Assembly (NCBI RefSeq): GCF_040365005.1
Contig: NZ_BAABWV010000007.1
Coordinates: forward strand, 1-64,000
DNA: 64,000 nucleotides
Origin: Antarcticimicrobium sp040365005
GTDB taxonomy: Bacteria > Pseudomonadota > Alphaproteobacteria > Rhodobacterales > Rhodobacteraceae
Direction: 5' to 3'
The notes beneath the pieces were generated by a model. That model had not been told where the DNA came from. It was given only the letters and a program-made list of their open reading frames with translations, and made no database searches. This document shows positions 36,746-46,025 of the stretch, one piece after another (within the stretch, counting starts at the first letter, position 1; each line of letters begins with the position of its first letter). The translations under genes and the position numbers were made by a program.

Positions 36746-37210
36746 TTACAGGGTGCCCCGGGCCAGCTGGTCGGCGAAATGCCGGTCGCCGGCATTGCCG
36801 AGACGATGCGCGGCCTCGTCCGGGCGCAGCCAGAGGGCGCTGTGCCCCGGTTCGGTTGGCGGACCCATCGGGCGGACCGGCCGGGCGATGTAGATCAGGC
36901 AGATCTTTTCGGCCCAGAGATCGTATTCCGGCATATAGGCAAAGCGGCGAAAAGCGCCGACCCGGCGCGGTGCCGCGATCCGCCAGCCGGTTTCCTCGCG
37001 AACTTCGCGGTACAGCGCGGCCAGTGGCGATTCGCCCGGGTCGATGCCGCCGCCGGGCAGTTGCAAATCGGGGCCCGGATCGTCCTGCAGCGTGAGCAGG
37101 AGATGCCCGTCCAGCGGCAGCAGCGCATAGGCCCCGGCCCGGCGCCGATAGCTTTGCCGGGGGTCGGGTGAGGCTCCGAACCGTCTGATCATGCCGCCGC
37201 CCCCTTTCAT
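36746..37210 (-). CDS. Nudix hydrolase
   Basis: A 154-residue Nudix protein that hydrolyses an unknown nucleoside diphosphate derivative. The Nudix box is visible as GGGIDPGESPLAALYREVREETGW. The start may be ATG 37210 or ATG 37192 (MIRRFGASPD). It ends nine bases from the convergent phosphatase gene and is divergent from hslO. The protein has an Arg-rich N terminus (DPRQSYRRRAGAYALL), a pattern seen in Nudix proteins near MutT/DGTP type, but the substrate cannot be predicted. Confidence 0.85.
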   Translation of the reverse strand: MKGGGGMIRRFGASPDPRQSYRRRAGAYALLPLDGHLLLTLQDDPGPDLQLPGGGIDPGESPLAALYREVREETGWRIAAPRRVGAFRRFAYMPEYDLWAEKICLIYIARPVRPMGPPTEPGHSALWLRPDEAAHRLGNAGDRHFADQLARGTL

Positions 37211-37273
37211 CGCGATGCGTTCCGACTATATATTGCGCCTGATATGCCAACCCGTGGCGCATAAGGAAACCCC

Positions 37274-38260
37274 ATGACCATCGGATCGAAACTCGCGTGG
37301 GACGATACCGTCCTGCCCTTTCAGCTTGATGTTTCGGACATGCGCGGGCGCGTTGCTCGGCTGGACGGCGTGTTGGAGGGCATTCTGAAACAGCATGATT
37401 ACCCACCCCAGGTCGAGGCTCTGGTGGCCGAGATGGCGCTCTTGACCGCGCTGATCGGCCAGACCGTCAAGCTGCGTTGGAAGCTGTCGTTGCAGGTGCA
37501 GTCCAAGGGCGCGGTGCGGATGATCGCCACCGATTACCATGCCCCCACCAAGGACGGAGAGCCGGCCCGGATCCGGGCCTATGCCAGTTATGACGCGGAC
37601 CGGCTGACCGGGGCTGACCCCTTTGCCCAGGTCGGCGAGGGATACTTCGCGATCCTGATCGACCAAGGCAAGGGCACCGCGCCCTACCAGGGGATCACGC
37701 CGCTGGCCGGCGAGTCGCTGCGGCGCAGCGCCGAGGCCTATTTCGCCCAGTCCGAGCAGTTGCCGACCCGGTTCAAGCTGAACTTCGGCAAGTCGACGGA
37801 AAAGGGTGGGGTCGAGCATTGGCGCGCCGGCGGGGTGATGTTGCAGCACATGCCCAAGGCCTCGCCCTTCGTGGCAGAGGGGGAGGGCGGCGGCGAGATC
37901 CTGCGCCCGGCCGACCTGATGGACGGGGAAGCGGGCGAGAACTGGAACCGGGTGAACATCCTGCTCGATTCGGTCGAGGAGATGGAACTTGTCGGTCCGG
38001 TCGTCACGCCGACCGACCTGTTGGTGCGCCTGTTCCACGAGGAACAACCGCGCGTGTTCGATGCACAGGCGGTGCGGTTCGGCTGCACCTGTTCCGAGGA
38101 CCGGGTGCGCCAGAGCCTGTCGATCTATTCGGCCAAGGACATCAGCCGGATGACCACGGACGAGGGCCTTGTCACCGCCGATTGCCAGTTCTGCGGCGCC
38201 CATTACGAGCTGGACCCGAACAGCGTCGGTTTCGAGGCGGGGCAGGGCGACGATGGGTGA
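37274..38260 (+). CDS. hslO: redox-regulated chaperone Hsp33
   Basis: Holdase chaperone activated by oxidation. The 328-residue product has the zinc-binding, redox-sensing cysteines in the C-terminal part: CxC at 271/273 (GCTCSED) and CxxC at 304/307 (CQFCGAHYEL). The N-terminal core contains YPPQVEALVAEMALLTALIG. The C-terminal tail after the zinc site is short. The next gene, a Nudix hydrolase, overlaps its end by eight bases. Confidence 0.95.
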   Translation: MTIGSKLAWDDTVLPFQLDVSDMRGRVARLDGVLEGILKQHDYPPQVEALVAEMALLTALIGQTVKLRWKLSLQVQSKGAVRMIATDYHAPTKDGEPARIRAYASYDADRLTGADPFAQVGEGYFAILIDQGKGTAPYQGITPLAGESLRRSAEAYFAQSEQLPTRFKLNFGKSTEKGGVEHWRAGGVMLQHMPKASPFVAEGEGGGEILRPADLMDGEAGENWNRVNILLDSVEEMELVGPVVTPTDLLVRLFHEEQPRVFDAQAVRFGCTCSEDRVRQSLSIYSAKDISRMTTDEGLVTADCQFCGAHYELDPNSVGFEAGQGDDG

Positions 38261-38849
38261 CCCGGTCGCACGGTTGCAGTCCGCGCTGGACCGGCCCGGC
38301 GCGGATTCCTCGGATTTCGACCTGAACCCTGATTTCAGGTTGCCCGAGGAACGTCGGCTGCGCCCCGCCGGGGTGTTGGTGACGGTCACGCTCGCCACCG
38401 GCGCGCCACGGCTGATCCTGACCAAGCGGTCCTCGGCGCTGAAGCACCATCCCGGCCAGATCGCCTTTCCCGGCGGCAAGCAGGAGGAGACGGACGCGAA
38501 CGTGACCGCCGCCGCCCTGCGCGAGGCCGAGGAAGAGATCGGCCTGCCGCGCGACATGCCGACGGTTCTGGGCACCCTTCCCGAGCACGAGACGGTGACC
38601 GGGTTCAAGGTGACGCCGGTGCTGGCGGTGCTGGAGCGCGCGTTCGACCCGGTGGCGGAACCCGGCGAGGTCGAAGAGGTGTTCTCGGTGCCGCTGGAGC
38701 ATGTGCTGAACCCGGAGAACTACCTGATCGAGTCGCGTATTTGGCGGGGGATGCGGCGGCATTACTTCACGGTGCCCTTCGGCCCCTATTACATCTGGGG
38801 CGCGACCGCGCGGATGCTGCGCGGGCTGGCGGTACGGATGGAGGCATGA
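38253..38849 (+). CDS. Nudix hydrolase, CoA pyrophosphatase type
   Basis: A 198-residue protein with the UPF0035 signature upstream of the Nudix box: TKRSSALKHHPGQIAFPGG, then KQEETDANVTAAALREAEEEIG. These two motifs together mark the NudL/CoA diphosphatase group that hydrolyses CoA derivatives. ATG 38253 overlaps hslO by eight bases, and the cca start overlaps its stop, so the three genes form a tight operon. Confidence 0.88.
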   Translation: MGDPVARLQSALDRPGADSSDFDLNPDFRLPEERRLRPAGVLVTVTLATGAPRLILTKRSSALKHHPGQIAFPGGKQEETDANVTAAALREAEEEIGLPRDMPTVLGTLPEHETVTGFKVTPVLAVLERAFDPVAEPGEVEEVFSVPLEHVLNPENYLIESRIWRGMRRHYFTVPFGPYYIWGATARMLRGLAVRMEA

Positions 38850-40015
38850 CCCGGATCACCGAGGACTGGCTGACCGACCCGGCGACCCAGGCGGTTTGCG
38901 CCGCGCTGGAACTGGGCGGAGCGCAGGCGTTGTTCGTCGGTGGCTGTGTGCGCAACGCACTGATGGGCGTGCCGGTGCGCGATATCGACCTGTCGACCGA
39001 CGCGGTGCCCGAGCGGGTGATCGCCCTGGCCGAGGCGGCGGGGATCAAGGCGGTGCCCACCGGGATCGACCACGGCACCGTGACGCTGGTCAAGGACGGC
39101 ATTCCGCACGAGGTGACCACCTTTCGCAAGGACATTGAAACCGACGGGCGGCGGGCAGTGGTGGCCTATTCCACCCGGGTCGAGGAGGACGCGGCGCGGC
39201 GCGATTTCACCATGAACGCGCTTTACGCCCGATCCGATGGCACCGTGCTCGATCCGCTGGGCGGGTTGCCGGACCTGCGGGCGCGACGGGTGCGTTTCAT
39301 CGGCAAGGCGGGCGACCGCATCCGCGAGGATTACCTGCGCAGCCTGCGCTATTTCCGCTTTCACGCCTGGTATGGCTGTGACGACCTGGGGTTCGATCCC
39401 GAGGCGCTGGCGGCGATTGCCGACAATCTCGACGGCTTGTCCCGGCTGTCGCGCGAACGGGTGGGGGGCGAGTTGCTGCGCCTGCTCGCGGCGCCCGACC
39501 CGGCGCCGGCAGTGGCGGCGATGCGCTCCACCGGGGCGCTGGGGCAGGTGCTGCCCGGGGCCGACGATCGTGCATTGGCGCCGCTGGTGCACCTGGAGGG
39601 CCAGACCGGCACGGCGCCGGACGGGGTGCGGCGGCTGGCGGCGCTGGGCGGGGTCGAGGCGGCAAAGACGCTGCGGCTGAGCCGGACTCAGGCGCGGGTG
39701 CTGGACCGGATGCGCGAGGCGGCGGCGGGTGTCATGACCCCGGCCGAGCTGGGCTATCGGCTGAAGGAAGCGGCGGCGCGCGATGCGCTGCTGTTGCGCT
39801 GTGCCTGGTCGGATCAGCCCTGGCCCGAGGGCGCGGAGGGGGACATCGCCAGGGGCGCGGCGGCGCAATTCCCGGTGACCGCGCGCGACCTGATGCCGGA
39901 ATATAACGGCGCGGCGCTGGGCAAACGGCTGGCAGAGCTTGAAAACCGCTGGATCGCCTCCGGGTTTGCCGGTGACAAGGCGGCGTTGCTTTCGGGTGAC
40001 AGCGCCGCCGGCTAA
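38846..40015 (+). CDS. cca: CCA tRNA nucleotidyltransferase / poly(A) polymerase family
   Basis: Adds or repairs the 3' CCA end of tRNA. The 389-residue product is a class II nucleotidyltransferase with GGCVRNALMG and VRDIDLSTDA (the catalytic DxD), RRDFTMNAL, and the DPLGGLPDLRARRVRFIG and EDYLRSLRYFRF motifs of the neck domain. ATG 38846 overlaps the Nudix stop by four bases. Some family members add A or C only; the single gene visible here favours full CCA activity, but this is not certain. Confidence 0.92.
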   Translation: MTRITEDWLTDPATQAVCAALELGGAQALFVGGCVRNALMGVPVRDIDLSTDAVPERVIALAEAAGIKAVPTGIDHGTVTLVKDGIPHEVTTFRKDIETDGRRAVVAYSTRVEEDAARRDFTMNALYARSDGTVLDPLGGLPDLRARRVRFIGKAGDRIREDYLRSLRYFRFHAWYGCDDLGFDPEALAAIADNLDGLSRLSRERVGGELLRLLAAPDPAPAVAAMRSTGALGQVLPGADDRALAPLVHLEGQTGTAPDGVRRLAALGGVEAAKTLRLSRTQARVLDRMREAAAGVMTPAELGYRLKEAAARDALLLRCAWSDQPWPEGAEGDIARGAAAQFPVTARDLMPEYNGAALGKRLAELENRWIASGFAGDKAALLSGDSAAG

Positions 40016-40211
40016 AGACATGTCAAATGCATGTAATGGGTGACAAATCCATCGTTTTTGGATAGCCAGCGCATCGAAACCTTGTTGGAGGATGCGCATG
40101 TATCACGGGATCTGGAACAGCTGACGCTGAACGACCGGGCCTCGTGTGGGTGGTGTTCAGCGCTGCCCTTATTGCATTTTCATCCTTTTCGCTCTGCCGG
40201 AGTGTTCCGAC

Positions 40212-42050
40212 ATGTTTCGTTTCTTTGAATCGCTGATCGACCCCTATTGCGACCATCCGCAAGAGGATCGCCCGCCAACCCGGCTGTGGCCGTTTCTGCG
40301 CGCCTATGCGCGCCCCTTTCGCCGCGTGTTCCTCTGGGCGGCGCTGCTCTCGGTATTGGTGGCCGGGATCGAGATCTGGCTGATCTATTACATGGGGCGG
40401 GTGGTCGACCTGCTGGGCGGCAGCCCGGCGCAGGTCTGGGCCGAGCACGGGCTGGAACTGGTGCTGGTGGCGCTGTTCATCCTCGTGCTGCGGCCGCTGA
40501 TCCAGCTTCTCGATGTGCTGGTGCTGAACAACGCGATCCTGCCGAATTTCGGCACGTTGATCCGCTGGCGTGCGCACAAGCACGTGCTGCGCCAATCGGT
40601 GGGCTGGTTCGAGAACGATTTTGCCGGGCGGATCGCCAACCGGATCATGCAGACCCCGCCGGCGGCGGGCGAGGTGATCTTCCAGGTGTTCGACGCGATC
40701 TCCTTCTCCATCGCCTATATCATCGGTGCGGGTCTCTTGCTGATGACGGCCGATGCGCGGCTATTGCTGCCGCTTCTCGGTTGGCTGGTCCTCTACGGGC
40801 TGCTGATCCGGTGGACGATAAAGCGGGTGGAGCCGGCCTCCAAGGCAGCCTCGGACGCGCGGTCGGCGATCACCGGGCGGGTGGTCGACAGCTATTCCAA
40901 CATCCATTCGGTCAAGATGTTCGCCCATCACGGCCGGGAACTCGATTACGCGAAAGAGGCGATCGAGGAGTCGCGCCGCACGTTCCAGGTGGAGATGCGG
41001 ATCTTTACCATCATGGACGCGGTGCTGGTCATGCTGAACGGGCTGTTGATCGTCGGCGTGGTCGGCTGGGCGATCTGGCTGTGGATGGCGGGTGAGGCCA
41101 GCGTGGGCGTGGTGGCGGCGGCGACCGCGCTGACGCTGCGGCTGAACGCGATGACCGGCTGGATCATGTGGGCGCTGACCACCTTCTTTCGCCAACTGGG
41201 CGTGGTGGCCGAGGGGATGGAGACCATCGCCCAGCCCATCGACCTGGTGGATGCGCCGGACGCGAAACCGCTGGAGCTGGGCGCCGGCGGGATCGAGCTG
41301 CGCGGGGTGTCGCATCACTACGGGCGGGAATCCGGCGGGCTGGACCGGATCGACCTGGAGATTGCGCCGGGCGAAAAGCTGGGGCTGATCGGGCGCTCGG
41401 GCGCGGGAAAATCGACCCTGGTCAAGCTGTTGTTGCGGTTCTACGACAGTGAGACCGGGCAGATCCTGATCGACGGACAGGACATCCGTGCCGTCACCCA
41501 GGACAGCCTGCGCCGCCAGATCGGCATGGTCCAGCAGGACAGCACGCTGTTGCATCGCTCGGTGCGCGACAACATCCTGTACGGCCGCCCTGATGCCAGC
41601 GAGACGCAGATGATCGCCGCCGCCAAGCAGGCCGAGGCGCATGACTTCATCCTCGACCTTTCCGATCCGCAGGGGCGCCGCGGCTATGACGCGCATGTGG
41701 GCGAACGCGGCGTGAAACTGTCGGGCGGACAGCGGCAGCGGGTGACACTGGCGCGGGTGATCCTCAAGGATGCGCCGATCCTGCTTTTGGACGAGGCGAC
41801 ATCGGCGCTCGATTCCGAGGTCGAGGCGGCGATCCAGACCACGCTGTACGGCATGATGCAGGGCAAGACCGTCATTGCCATCGCGCACCGGCTGTCTACC
41901 ATTGCGCAGATGGATCGTATTCTGGTGATGGATCAGGGCCGCATCGTGGAACAGGGCCGACATGAGGATCTGCTGGCGGCGGGCGGGCTTTACGCCCGGT
42001 TCTGGGCGCGGCAATCGGGCGGATTCCTGAACCCGGAGGCGGCGGAATGA
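40212..42050 (+). CDS. ABC exporter half-transporter A (permease-ATPase)
   Basis: A 612-residue type IV ABC exporter half with six membrane helices (about residues 35-320) and a C-terminal ATPase. Walker A GRSGAGKST, signature LSGGQRQR, Walker B ILLLDEATSALD with the catalytic Glu, and the switch His in AIAHRLSTI are all intact. It overlaps half-transporter B by four bases, so the two probably form a heterodimer. The substrate is unknown. ATG 40212 is the first conserved Met; the 196 bases between cca and this start hold no gene I can support. Confidence 0.88.
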   Translation: MFRFFESLIDPYCDHPQEDRPPTRLWPFLRAYARPFRRVFLWAALLSVLVAGIEIWLIYYMGRVVDLLGGSPAQVWAEHGLELVLVALFILVLRPLIQLLDVLVLNNAILPNFGTLIRWRAHKHVLRQSVGWFENDFAGRIANRIMQTPPAAGEVIFQVFDAISFSIAYIIGAGLLLMTADARLLLPLLGWLVLYGLLIRWTIKRVEPASKAASDARSAITGRVVDSYSNIHSVKMFAHHGRELDYAKEAIEESRRTFQVEMRIFTIMDAVLVMLNGLLIVGVVGWAIWLWMAGEASVGVVAAATALTLRLNAMTGWIMWALTTFFRQLGVVAEGMETIAQPIDLVDAPDAKPLELGAGGIELRGVSHHYGRESGGLDRIDLEIAPGEKLGLIGRSGAGKSTLVKLLLRFYDSETGQILIDGQDIRAVTQDSLRRQIGMVQQDSTLLHRSVRDNILYGRPDASETQMIAAAKQAEAHDFILDLSDPQGRRGYDAHVGERGVKLSGGQRQRVTLARVILKDAPILLLDEATSALDSEVEAAIQTTLYGMMQGKTVIAIAHRLSTIAQMDRILVMDQGRIVEQGRHEDLLAAGGLYARFWARQSGGFLNPEAAE

Positions 42051-43879
42051 GGATGGGCCACTGGATCGACCCGTTCCGCCCGGTCGAGGGGCCGCCGCCA
42101 CAAACGCTGATGGCGTTTATCCTGTGGTGTCTCAGCGGCGCCTGGCCGGTGCTGATCTTTGCCACCACCGTCTCCTGCGCCGCCGGCGCGCTGGAGGCGG
42201 GCACCGCCTTTATCCTCGGGATGGTGGTCGATACCGCCGTCGGCAGCGGGCCGGACAACCTGTTTTCCCCCGCCAACCTGCTCAAGCTGGGCGCGGCGGT
42301 CGGGTTTTTCCTTGTGGTGCGGCCGGTCCTGTTCGGGTTGTCCTCGGCCGCCAACTCGATCGCCGTCGGGCCGAACGTCAACCCGATGGTGCTGGCGCGG
42401 TTGCATCGCTGGACCCTGGGCCAATCGGTGCAGTTCTTTGACGATGATTTCGCCGGTCGCATCGCGCAGAAACAGATGCAGGCGGCGAATGCCGTGACCA
42501 ACGTGGCGGTGGAATCGATCAACGTGGTGGCCTTTGCGCTGGCCTCGATCGTCGGGTCTCTGGTGCTGATGACCTCGATCAGCTGGCATGTGACGCTGGT
42601 GTTCCTGGTCTGGTTCGCGGCCTATCTTCTGACCATCCGCTGGTTCCTGCCCCGGGTGCGCGAACGCGCCGCCGGCCGGGCCGGGGCGCGGGCGGTGGTC
42701 TCGGGGCAGATCGTCGATACCATCACCAACATCAAGACGGTCAAGCTGTTTGCCCATGCCGATCACGAGGATCGCGCGGCGCTGGGCGCGTTGCAGGGTT
42801 TTCGCGACCGGGCGCTGGGGTTCGGTCGGCTGGCGGCCCTGTTCCGGTTCTGCCTGATGTGCCTGGCCGGGCTTTTGCCGGTGTTGCTGATCGGCGCGAC
42901 GCTGCTGTTGTGGCGGCAGGGGCTGGCGAGCGAGGGCAACATCGTTGCCGCCGGGGCGGTCGCGATCCGGCTGTCGCAGATGACCGGCTGGGTCAGTTTC
43001 GCGCTGATGGGGATCTATTCCGATATCGGCGAGGTCGAGGACGGGATGCAGACGCTGACCCCGCGCGTTCGGTTGCTGGATGCCCCGGATGCGCAACCGT
43101 TGCAGGTGCCGCAGGGCGAGATCGTCTTTGACCAAGTGACGTTCGCCTACGGGCGTGAAGTTGGTGGCGTATCGGAGATCGACCTGACCATTCGCGCCGG
43201 TGAGAAACTGGGCATCGTCGGCGCCTCGGGGGCGGGGAAATCGACGCTGGTTTCGCTGTTGTTAAGGCTCTACCAACCGGAATCGGGCCAGATCCGCATC
43301 GACGGGCAGCCGGTGGAGGATGTCACCCAGGAAAGCCTGCGCCGCCAGATCGGCATGGTCACGCAGGAAACCGCGATGTTCAACCGCTCGGCGATGGACA
43401 ACATCCGCTATGGCAGCCCCGGGGCCAGCGACGACGCGGTGATGCGCGCCGCCGAACAGGCCGAGGCGCATGAGTTCACCCTTTCGTTGCAGGATCACAT
43501 GGGCCGCAAGGGGTACGAGGCGTTTCTCGGCGAGCGTGGCGTCAAGCTCTCGGGCGGGCAGCGGCAGCGGATTGCGCTGGCGCGCGCGATCCTCAAGGAT
43601 GCGCCGATCCTGGTGCTGGACGAGGCGACCTCGGCGCTGGATTCCGAGGTCGAGGCGGCGATCCAGACCGCGCTGGGCCGGGTGATGGAGGGCAAGACGG
43701 TGTTGGCCATCGCGCACCGGTTGTCGACGCTGTCGGAAATGGACCGGATCCTCGTGCTCGACCAGGGGCGCATCGTGGAAAGCGGCACCCATGACGCGCT
43801 GCTGGCCTCTGGCGGGCTGTACGCGCAGTTCTGGGCGCGGCAGTCGGGCGGGTTTCTGCAGACAGACGCGGCGGAATAG
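42047..43879 (+). CDS. ABC exporter half-transporter B (permease-ATPase)
   Basis: A 610-residue paralogue of the preceding gene with the same domain order. Walker A GASGAGKST, signature LSGGQRQR, Walker B ILVLDEATSALD and AIAHRLSTL are all intact, so both ATP sites of a heterodimer would be canonical, unlike exporters with one degenerate site. The C-terminal ends of both halves are nearly alike (YA.FWARQSGGFL), which points to an ancient tandem duplication. The ATG overlaps gene A by four bases. Confidence 0.88.
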   Translation: MRMGHWIDPFRPVEGPPPQTLMAFILWCLSGAWPVLIFATTVSCAAGALEAGTAFILGMVVDTAVGSGPDNLFSPANLLKLGAAVGFFLVVRPVLFGLSSAANSIAVGPNVNPMVLARLHRWTLGQSVQFFDDDFAGRIAQKQMQAANAVTNVAVESINVVAFALASIVGSLVLMTSISWHVTLVFLVWFAAYLLTIRWFLPRVRERAAGRAGARAVVSGQIVDTITNIKTVKLFAHADHEDRAALGALQGFRDRALGFGRLAALFRFCLMCLAGLLPVLLIGATLLLWRQGLASEGNIVAAGAVAIRLSQMTGWVSFALMGIYSDIGEVEDGMQTLTPRVRLLDAPDAQPLQVPQGEIVFDQVTFAYGREVGGVSEIDLTIRAGEKLGIVGASGAGKSTLVSLLLRLYQPESGQIRIDGQPVEDVTQESLRRQIGMVTQETAMFNRSAMDNIRYGSPGASDDAVMRAAEQAEAHEFTLSLQDHMGRKGYEAFLGERGVKLSGGQRQRIALARAILKDAPILVLDEATSALDSEVEAAIQTALGRVMEGKTVLAIAHRLSTLSEMDRILVLDQGRIVESGTHDALLASGGLYAQFWARQSGGFLQTDAAE

Positions 43880-43916
43880 GCTTTTTCCGCATCCCTTGCG
43901 CAGGTATCACGCAGAA

Positions 43917-45164
43917 ATGGCTGAACAGTTCATCATCGAGAGATTGGGGCACCAGGGCGACGGGATCGCGCCGGGGCCGACCTTTGTACCGCGCACCCTG
44001 CCGGGAGAGACCGCCGAGGGGGTGCGCGCCGGCGATCGCCTGGGCGAGGTGCGAATCGTGACACCCTCGGCCGACCGGGTAAAGGCGCCCTGTCGCCATT
44101 ACCAGGGCTGCGGCGGCTGTGCCCTGCAGCACGCCAGCGACGATTTCGTCGCCGCGTGGAAGGTGGAGGTGGTGCGCAGCGCGCTGGCCGCTCAGGGAGT
44201 CGAGGCGGTGTTTCGTACAATCCGCACCTCGCCACCGCGATCCCGGCGGCGGGCCACATTCGCCGCGCGGCGGACCAAGAAGGGGGCGCTGGTCGGCTTT
44301 CACGGCCGTGCCTCGGAGACCATCGTCGAGATCCCCGACTGCCAGTTGCTCGATCCGGCGCTTTTGGCGGCGCTGCCGGTGGCCGAGGCTCTGGCCGTCA
44401 CTGGCGGCAGCCGCAAGGGCGTGCTGTCGGTCACCGCCACCCTGTCCGAGGTCGGGCTCGACCTGGCGGTGAGCGGGGGCAAGCCGCTGGACGGGCCGCT
44501 GCAACTGGCGCTGGCGCAATTGACCGAGCGGAGCGGATTGGCGCGTCTGGCCTGGGACGGCGAGGTGATCGCCATGCGCGCCCCTCCGGTGCAGCGGTTC
44601 GGCGCCGCGTCGGTGGTGCCGCCGCCGGGGGCCTTTCTCCAGGCCACGCGGGCGGGCGAGGCAGCGCTGTTGGAGGCGGTGCGCGAGGCGGTGGGCGATG
44701 CGCGGCGCATCGTCGACCTGTTTGCCGGTTGCGGCACCTTCTCGCTGCCGCTGGCAGAGCGGGCCGAGGTGCACGCGGTCGAGGGCGACCGGGCGATGAC
44801 CGCCGCCCTGGATGCCGGTTGGCGCAAGGCGCAGGGGTTGAAGGCCGTGACCACCGAGGCGCGCGATCTGTTCCGCCGTCCCCTGATGCCCGATGAACTG
44901 GCGCCGTTCACCGCCCCGTTCGAGGCCGCCGTCCTGGACCCGCCCCGCGCCGGTGCCGAGGCGCAGGTGGCAGAGCTGGCCAAGGCGCGGCTGCCGGTGG
45001 TGGCCTATGTGTCCTGCAACCCGGTCACGTTTGCGCGCGACGCGGCGCGGCTGGTTGCGGCCGGCTATCGCCGGAATTGGGTGCAGGTGGTCGACCAGTT
45101 CCGCTGGTCGGCGCATGTGGAGCTTGCGGCGGCGTTCACGCTGGCGGATACGACAGGCAACTAG
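43917..45164 (+). CDS. RNA (uracil-5-)-methyltransferase, RumA/RlmD family
   Basis: SAM-dependent enzyme that methylates C5 of a uridine in rRNA or tRNA. The 415-residue product has the iron-sulfur cysteines C59, C65 and C68 (CRHYQGCGGC) with a probable fourth in IPDCQLLD, the SAM motif VDLFAGCGTFSLPLA, and the catalytic Cys in YVSCNPVTFARD. The N-terminal TRAM region is short (ERLGHQGDGIA). Whether the target is 23S rRNA U1939/U747 or tRNA is not clear. It begins 37 bases after the ABC pair and ends 13 bases before the channel gene. Confidence 0.88.
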   Translation: MAEQFIIERLGHQGDGIAPGPTFVPRTLPGETAEGVRAGDRLGEVRIVTPSADRVKAPCRHYQGCGGCALQHASDDFVAAWKVEVVRSALAAQGVEAVFRTIRTSPPRSRRRATFAARRTKKGALVGFHGRASETIVEIPDCQLLDPALLAALPVAEALAVTGGSRKGVLSVTATLSEVGLDLAVSGGKPLDGPLQLALAQLTERSGLARLAWDGEVIAMRAPPVQRFGAASVVPPPGAFLQATRAGEAALLEAVREAVGDARRIVDLFAGCGTFSLPLAERAEVHAVEGDRAMTAALDAGWRKAQGLKAVTTEARDLFRRPLMPDELAPFTAPFEAAVLDPPRAGAEAQVAELAKARLPVVAYVSCNPVTFARDAARLVAAGYRRNWVQVVDQFRWSAHVELAAAFTLADTTGN

Positions 45165-45177
45165 GCAGGAGACAGGG

Positions 45178-45969
45178 ATGTTTTTCAGGACCCGACTCGA
45201 ACGCTTTCTCGAGAACCCGCGTTTCGGGCAGTTCATCACCGGGGTGATCGTGGTCAACGCGGTGCTTTTGGGGATGGAAACCTCGAACAACCTGATGATG
45301 CGGGCCGGGCCGGTGATTGAGGCGCTGGACAAGCTGTGCCTGGCGATTTTCGTCGTCGAGATCGCGATGAAGATGGCGGCGCAGAACTGGCGGTTCTTCA
45401 CCTTTGGCTGGAACCTGTTCGATTTCTTCATCGTCGGCATCTCGCTGGTGCCGGGGGCGCAGGGGCTGTCGGTTCTGCGGGCGCTGAGGATCCTGCGGGT
45501 GTTGCGGGTGATCTCGGTGGCGCCGCGGCTGCGGCGCGTGGTCGAGGGGTTCATCACCGCATTGCCGGGCATGGGCAGCGTGTTCTTCCTGATGGCGATC
45601 ATCTTTTACATCGGGTCGGTGATCGCCACCAAGCTGTTCGGGCCGGAGTTCCCGGACTGGTTCGGCACGCTGGGGCTGAGTGCCTATTCGCTGTTCCAGA
45701 TCATGACGCTGGAGAGCTGGTCGATGGGGATCGTGCGGCCGGTGATGGAGGTGCATCCCCATGCCTGGGTCTTTTTCGTACCCTTCATCATGGTCACGAC
45801 CTTTGCGGTGGTGAACCTCCTGGTGGGTCTGATCGTGAACTCGATGCAGGACGCGCACCAGCAAGAGGCCGGCGACCGCACCGACGCCTATCGCGACGAG
45901 GTGATGGCGCGGCTCGCGGCGATTGATGAGAAACTGGCCGATCTCTCGGGGTCATCCGACAAAAAGTGA
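45178..45969 (+). CDS. NavBac-type voltage-gated sodium channel
   Basis: A 263-residue ion channel subunit with six membrane helices, the size of bacterial tetrameric sodium channels. S4 is SVLRALRILRVLRVISVAPRL, with Arg at every third position as a voltage sensor. The pore motif is TLESWSM (residues 177-183), the same selectivity-filter sequence as the structurally studied NavAb channel, with the filter Glu at 179. S6 is VVNLLVGLIVNSMQD, followed by a hydrophilic, probably coiled-coil tail ending in EKLADLSG. ATG 45178 has CAGGA/CAGGG upstream. It is probably cotranscribed with the methyltransferase before it. Confidence 0.93.
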   Translation: MFFRTRLERFLENPRFGQFITGVIVVNAVLLGMETSNNLMMRAGPVIEALDKLCLAIFVVEIAMKMAAQNWRFFTFGWNLFDFFIVGISLVPGAQGLSVLRALRILRVLRVISVAPRLRRVVEGFITALPGMGSVFFLMAIIFYIGSVIATKLFGPEFPDWFGTLGLSAYSLFQIMTLESWSMGIVRPVMEVHPHAWVFFVPFIMVTTFAVVNLLVGLIVNSMQDAHQQEAGDRTDAYRDEVMARLAAIDEKLADLSGSSDKK

Positions 45970-46025
45970 TTATGAAAAATCGCCCTCAAAGGGTAGTTTC
46001 GGGACATACAGGCAGAGACCGCAAG

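Noticed and set aside
40040..40228. 62-codon plus-strand frame between cca and the ABC exporter
   Set aside because: No ribosome binding site, mixed composition, runs into the exporter start in another frame; no family recognised.
43593..45602. Minus-strand open frame of 669 codons opposite the methyltransferase and channel genes
   Set aside because: Antisense of well-supported genes; composition is typical for a shadow frame.
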